This document shows, in pieces, positions 61,977 through 64,000 of a stretch of DNA of 64,000 nucleotides. This DNA comes from Melanocharis versteri. Lineage: Eukaryota; Chordata; Aves; Passeriformes; Melanocharitidae. The DNA lies in NCBI GenBank assembly GCA_013397845.1, contig VZTG01006027.1, positions 758,278-822,277 on the forward strand, given 5' to 3'. Positions within the stretch are counted from its first letter, which is position 1, and the number at the start of each line of letters is the position of its first letter. Below the pieces are notes generated by a model. The model was not told where the DNA came from. It saw only the letters and a program-made list of their open reading frames with translations, and did not search any database. The translations under genes were made by a program, and so were the position numbers.

Positions 61977-62838
61977 GGATTGCAAATGAAGCCCAAGGGA
62001 GCTCAGTTTGGTCTGTGGTGGGGTGATTGACAGCTGGTTAATCATCCATCAGAAGATTGCAGTCAGTGGCTTGGGTGAAAGTAATCCTTGTGGGTCTTCC
62101 CTTCGAGATGCACAGTTTCACAGAGCTCCTGTGGGCACAGTCTCACTGATTCCTGTGCGAGAAGAAGGTGTCAAAGCCAAGGTGAGGCATTTCAAAGCAT
62201 TCTTTGCAAAACTCAGAGGTTTTGCTTTTTACCTTAAAGTTTCATTTTGAATCTCAGCTCCGCTTCAGGTGATGCTGGAAGTGAAACTCAGTCAGCTCTT
62301 CTGGGCTGGAACTTACCAACAAAGGTCTTGCAGCTCACGAATGGTTTGCAGTGGAGAAAGGCAAAGATGATACATCATTCTTCTGGTTCTTAAGAAGCAT
62401 CTCATGGAGAGTTACAGTTCTGCAGCCACAAGAGCTGGATGTTCCTGCTCTATCCCCCTGTTGCTATGTGGATGTTTCAACTAGGACTTCTTACAGAAGG
62501 AGATCTCAGCTTACTGCACCCTTCAGTACATTCTGCTTTGGCAGTTAGGAGGTAAACTCTGCATTACCTCTGTGATTTGGTGAAAATAGTGACGAGACAG
62601 TGGTGTCCCTTCCTCTAGAGCCTGACTCTGAGTTATGATGATACTATTCTTGAAACTCTTTGTATATCTTACATGCAAGGAATTCTGTTGCTGTTCTCTG
62701 CCACCAAAAATGCAGTAACTCAAATTACACAAAGGTTTTAATACCAGTCTCAGTTGTTCCTGTGGGGCCTAGCACCACATCTGTCTGGAGGAAAGGGTGG
62801 TGACAGAACTGCATCCCCTCAGTGTGCTTGTCTTCCTC

Positions 62839-62852
62839 TGTGTGTGTGTGTG
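62839..62852. repeat. Short (TG)7 microsatellite
   Basis: Seven uninterrupted TG steps. Short and probably of low polymorphism. Confidence 0.85.
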
Positions 62853-64000
62853 AAAATAGAGCATATACATGAAGAGAGTCTAACTAGTGAAACCACAGTG
62901 CTGTTACGAAATGCATAGAGGCTCAGAAGTTATGCCTCTAAAGATCTGCTCTGTGACCTGCTGGTCACCTTTCTCATGTCTCTTAAGACATGAACAGTCT
63001 TACAGTAAAAACTAAATGCAATTACAGTGCTCAGAACAGCTTCAAAGTGGCCTGGCTAATTTTGGGTTTGAGTTTGACCCCAGAAGCAGGTCAGTTGCAT
63101 GGGATGGCAGGCTTACATCTTGAAGATTATGACTAAACCACACCAATTTATTTAGCTACAGTGAAGAATTTGAGTTATTCAGGGTTGGTTTTTCTTTTCC
63201 TTATAACTTCTCAAGAAAGGCAAACTTTAAGCTACCACACACAGCTGGTGTTTCTAATAAGACACAGATGTGTTTTGGGATCTCTTCCCATCTCCTGCAA
63301 CATTTAAATGTAGATAAATAGAACTTAATCAGCTATAAATAACAGCGTGTCATGCCTGTGGATCACTAACCTTCTCTGGGACTCCCACAGGACTTGGGTT
63401 AAGCTTAATTACTTCAGTCTACTGCAAACAACAGAATAATCAGCTGTTGGATATTGCATGGGGAAAGGTGGAGGGAGCATAAAGAAGCAAGTCAACATCC
63501 CTGGCCAGCAATGTGATGCCCCAGTGCTCAGTGTAGGGTATTTGGAATGTTTCAAGACCGAGGGGATTCTTTTATTCCCTGTTTTGGTTTCAGTGCACCC
63601 GAGGTTTAATGTCAGTACTACATCTGCGAGTGTTGTTTTAAAAACAAACTCAGGAGGTGCCTATGAACTCCTTTTTCCTTGCCTCAGGGGTATCTTCCTC
63701 CCCTTAGGGACAACTGCTCAGACTTGCTGTATAAAAAGGTGGTGATTGTGGCTGTTCAGCTCTGTTGTAGATGAAGGCAAGTTATTCCTCTGTGGCCACT
63801 GCACATTGCTAATTTAGGAGGGCAGATTGGTATGTCTGGTCTGGAGCGTGGTGGCCGTCAGCCACAGGCAGTTCTCCTGGGCTGGAGGAGTCGGTGTCTG
63901 TCAGCTCCCAGCGCTGGGCTCTGTGTCTGGCCAGGCTGCCTGCACGGAACGTGTTACAGAGCTGCTGTCTGCTGGAGCAAATGGGAGGCAGATGGTGGTG

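Larger units (their letters stand above)
12297..64000 (+). other. FBRSL1: FBRSL1 intron 2, 5' portion
   Basis: More than 51 kb of non-coding sequence follows the donor. I looked for the next family exon (expected to begin around MKVTVS, with a D/S-rich stretch) and did not see it, so the intron probably continues past the window. Very long early introns are typical of AUTS2. If a separate gene is nested here it is not visible as conserved coding sequence. Confidence 0.7.
57351..64000. other. Unique intronic sequence to window end
   Basis: Contains a GATA/E-box cluster at 59475-59543, a pyrimidine tract at 59632-59660, a hairpin at 61950-61976 and a short (TG)7 at 62839-62852. GC-rich parts (about 58310-58570 and 61830-61950) have chance ORFs. 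The last 150 bases are GC-rich without recognisable content. Confidence 0.6.

Overview
The window is vertebrate nuclear DNA, almost certainly from a bird. It is intron-dominated and AT-leaning, with no operon-like gene packing. It has one convincing spliced coding exon, a CR1 LINE fragment of the type that dominates bird genomes, and three degraded MIR-like SINE copies. I cannot assign the species.

The only protein-coding feature I can support is a 201-base (67-codon) phase 0/0 exon on the + strand at 12096-12296. Its peptide starts KDMSLKPQERKEKWER and ends KLPLKLSKQ. I recognise it as an early exon, probably exon 2, of FBRSL1 (fibrosin-like 1), the AUTS2 paralogue. On that reading 1-12095 is the 3' part of intron 1 and 12297-64000 is the 5' part of a very long intron 2 (more than 51 kb here). 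I did not find the next expected exon in the window.

Layout: 1-12095 is intron with a small CpG-rich patch near 3.3 kb and a GC-rich stretch near 4.3-5.1 kb. The exon follows at 12.1-12.3 kb. A 42-bp minisatellite of about 6.7 copies lies at 17.2-17.5 kb, followed by GC-rich sequence to about 19.5 kb. The CR1 fragment is at 25.1 kb. MIR-like fragments are at 28.1, 30.7 and 53.3 kb. A composite TA/CA microsatellite is at 31.0 kb and an A-rich tandem duplication at 40.4 kb. The rest is unique intronic DNA, with several stretches dense in homeodomain-like (TAATTA) or GATA-like motifs that could be conserved enhancers, as is common around AUTS2-family genes.

No new multi-gene system is visible. 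The leads most worth checking are the minisatellite, the possible alternative or terminal FBRSL1 exons (13.2, 33.5, 35.6 and 36.1 kb), an antisense exon-like ORF at 38.4 kb, and the candidate enhancer clusters. The long ORFs in the window look like chance ORFs in intron sequence.
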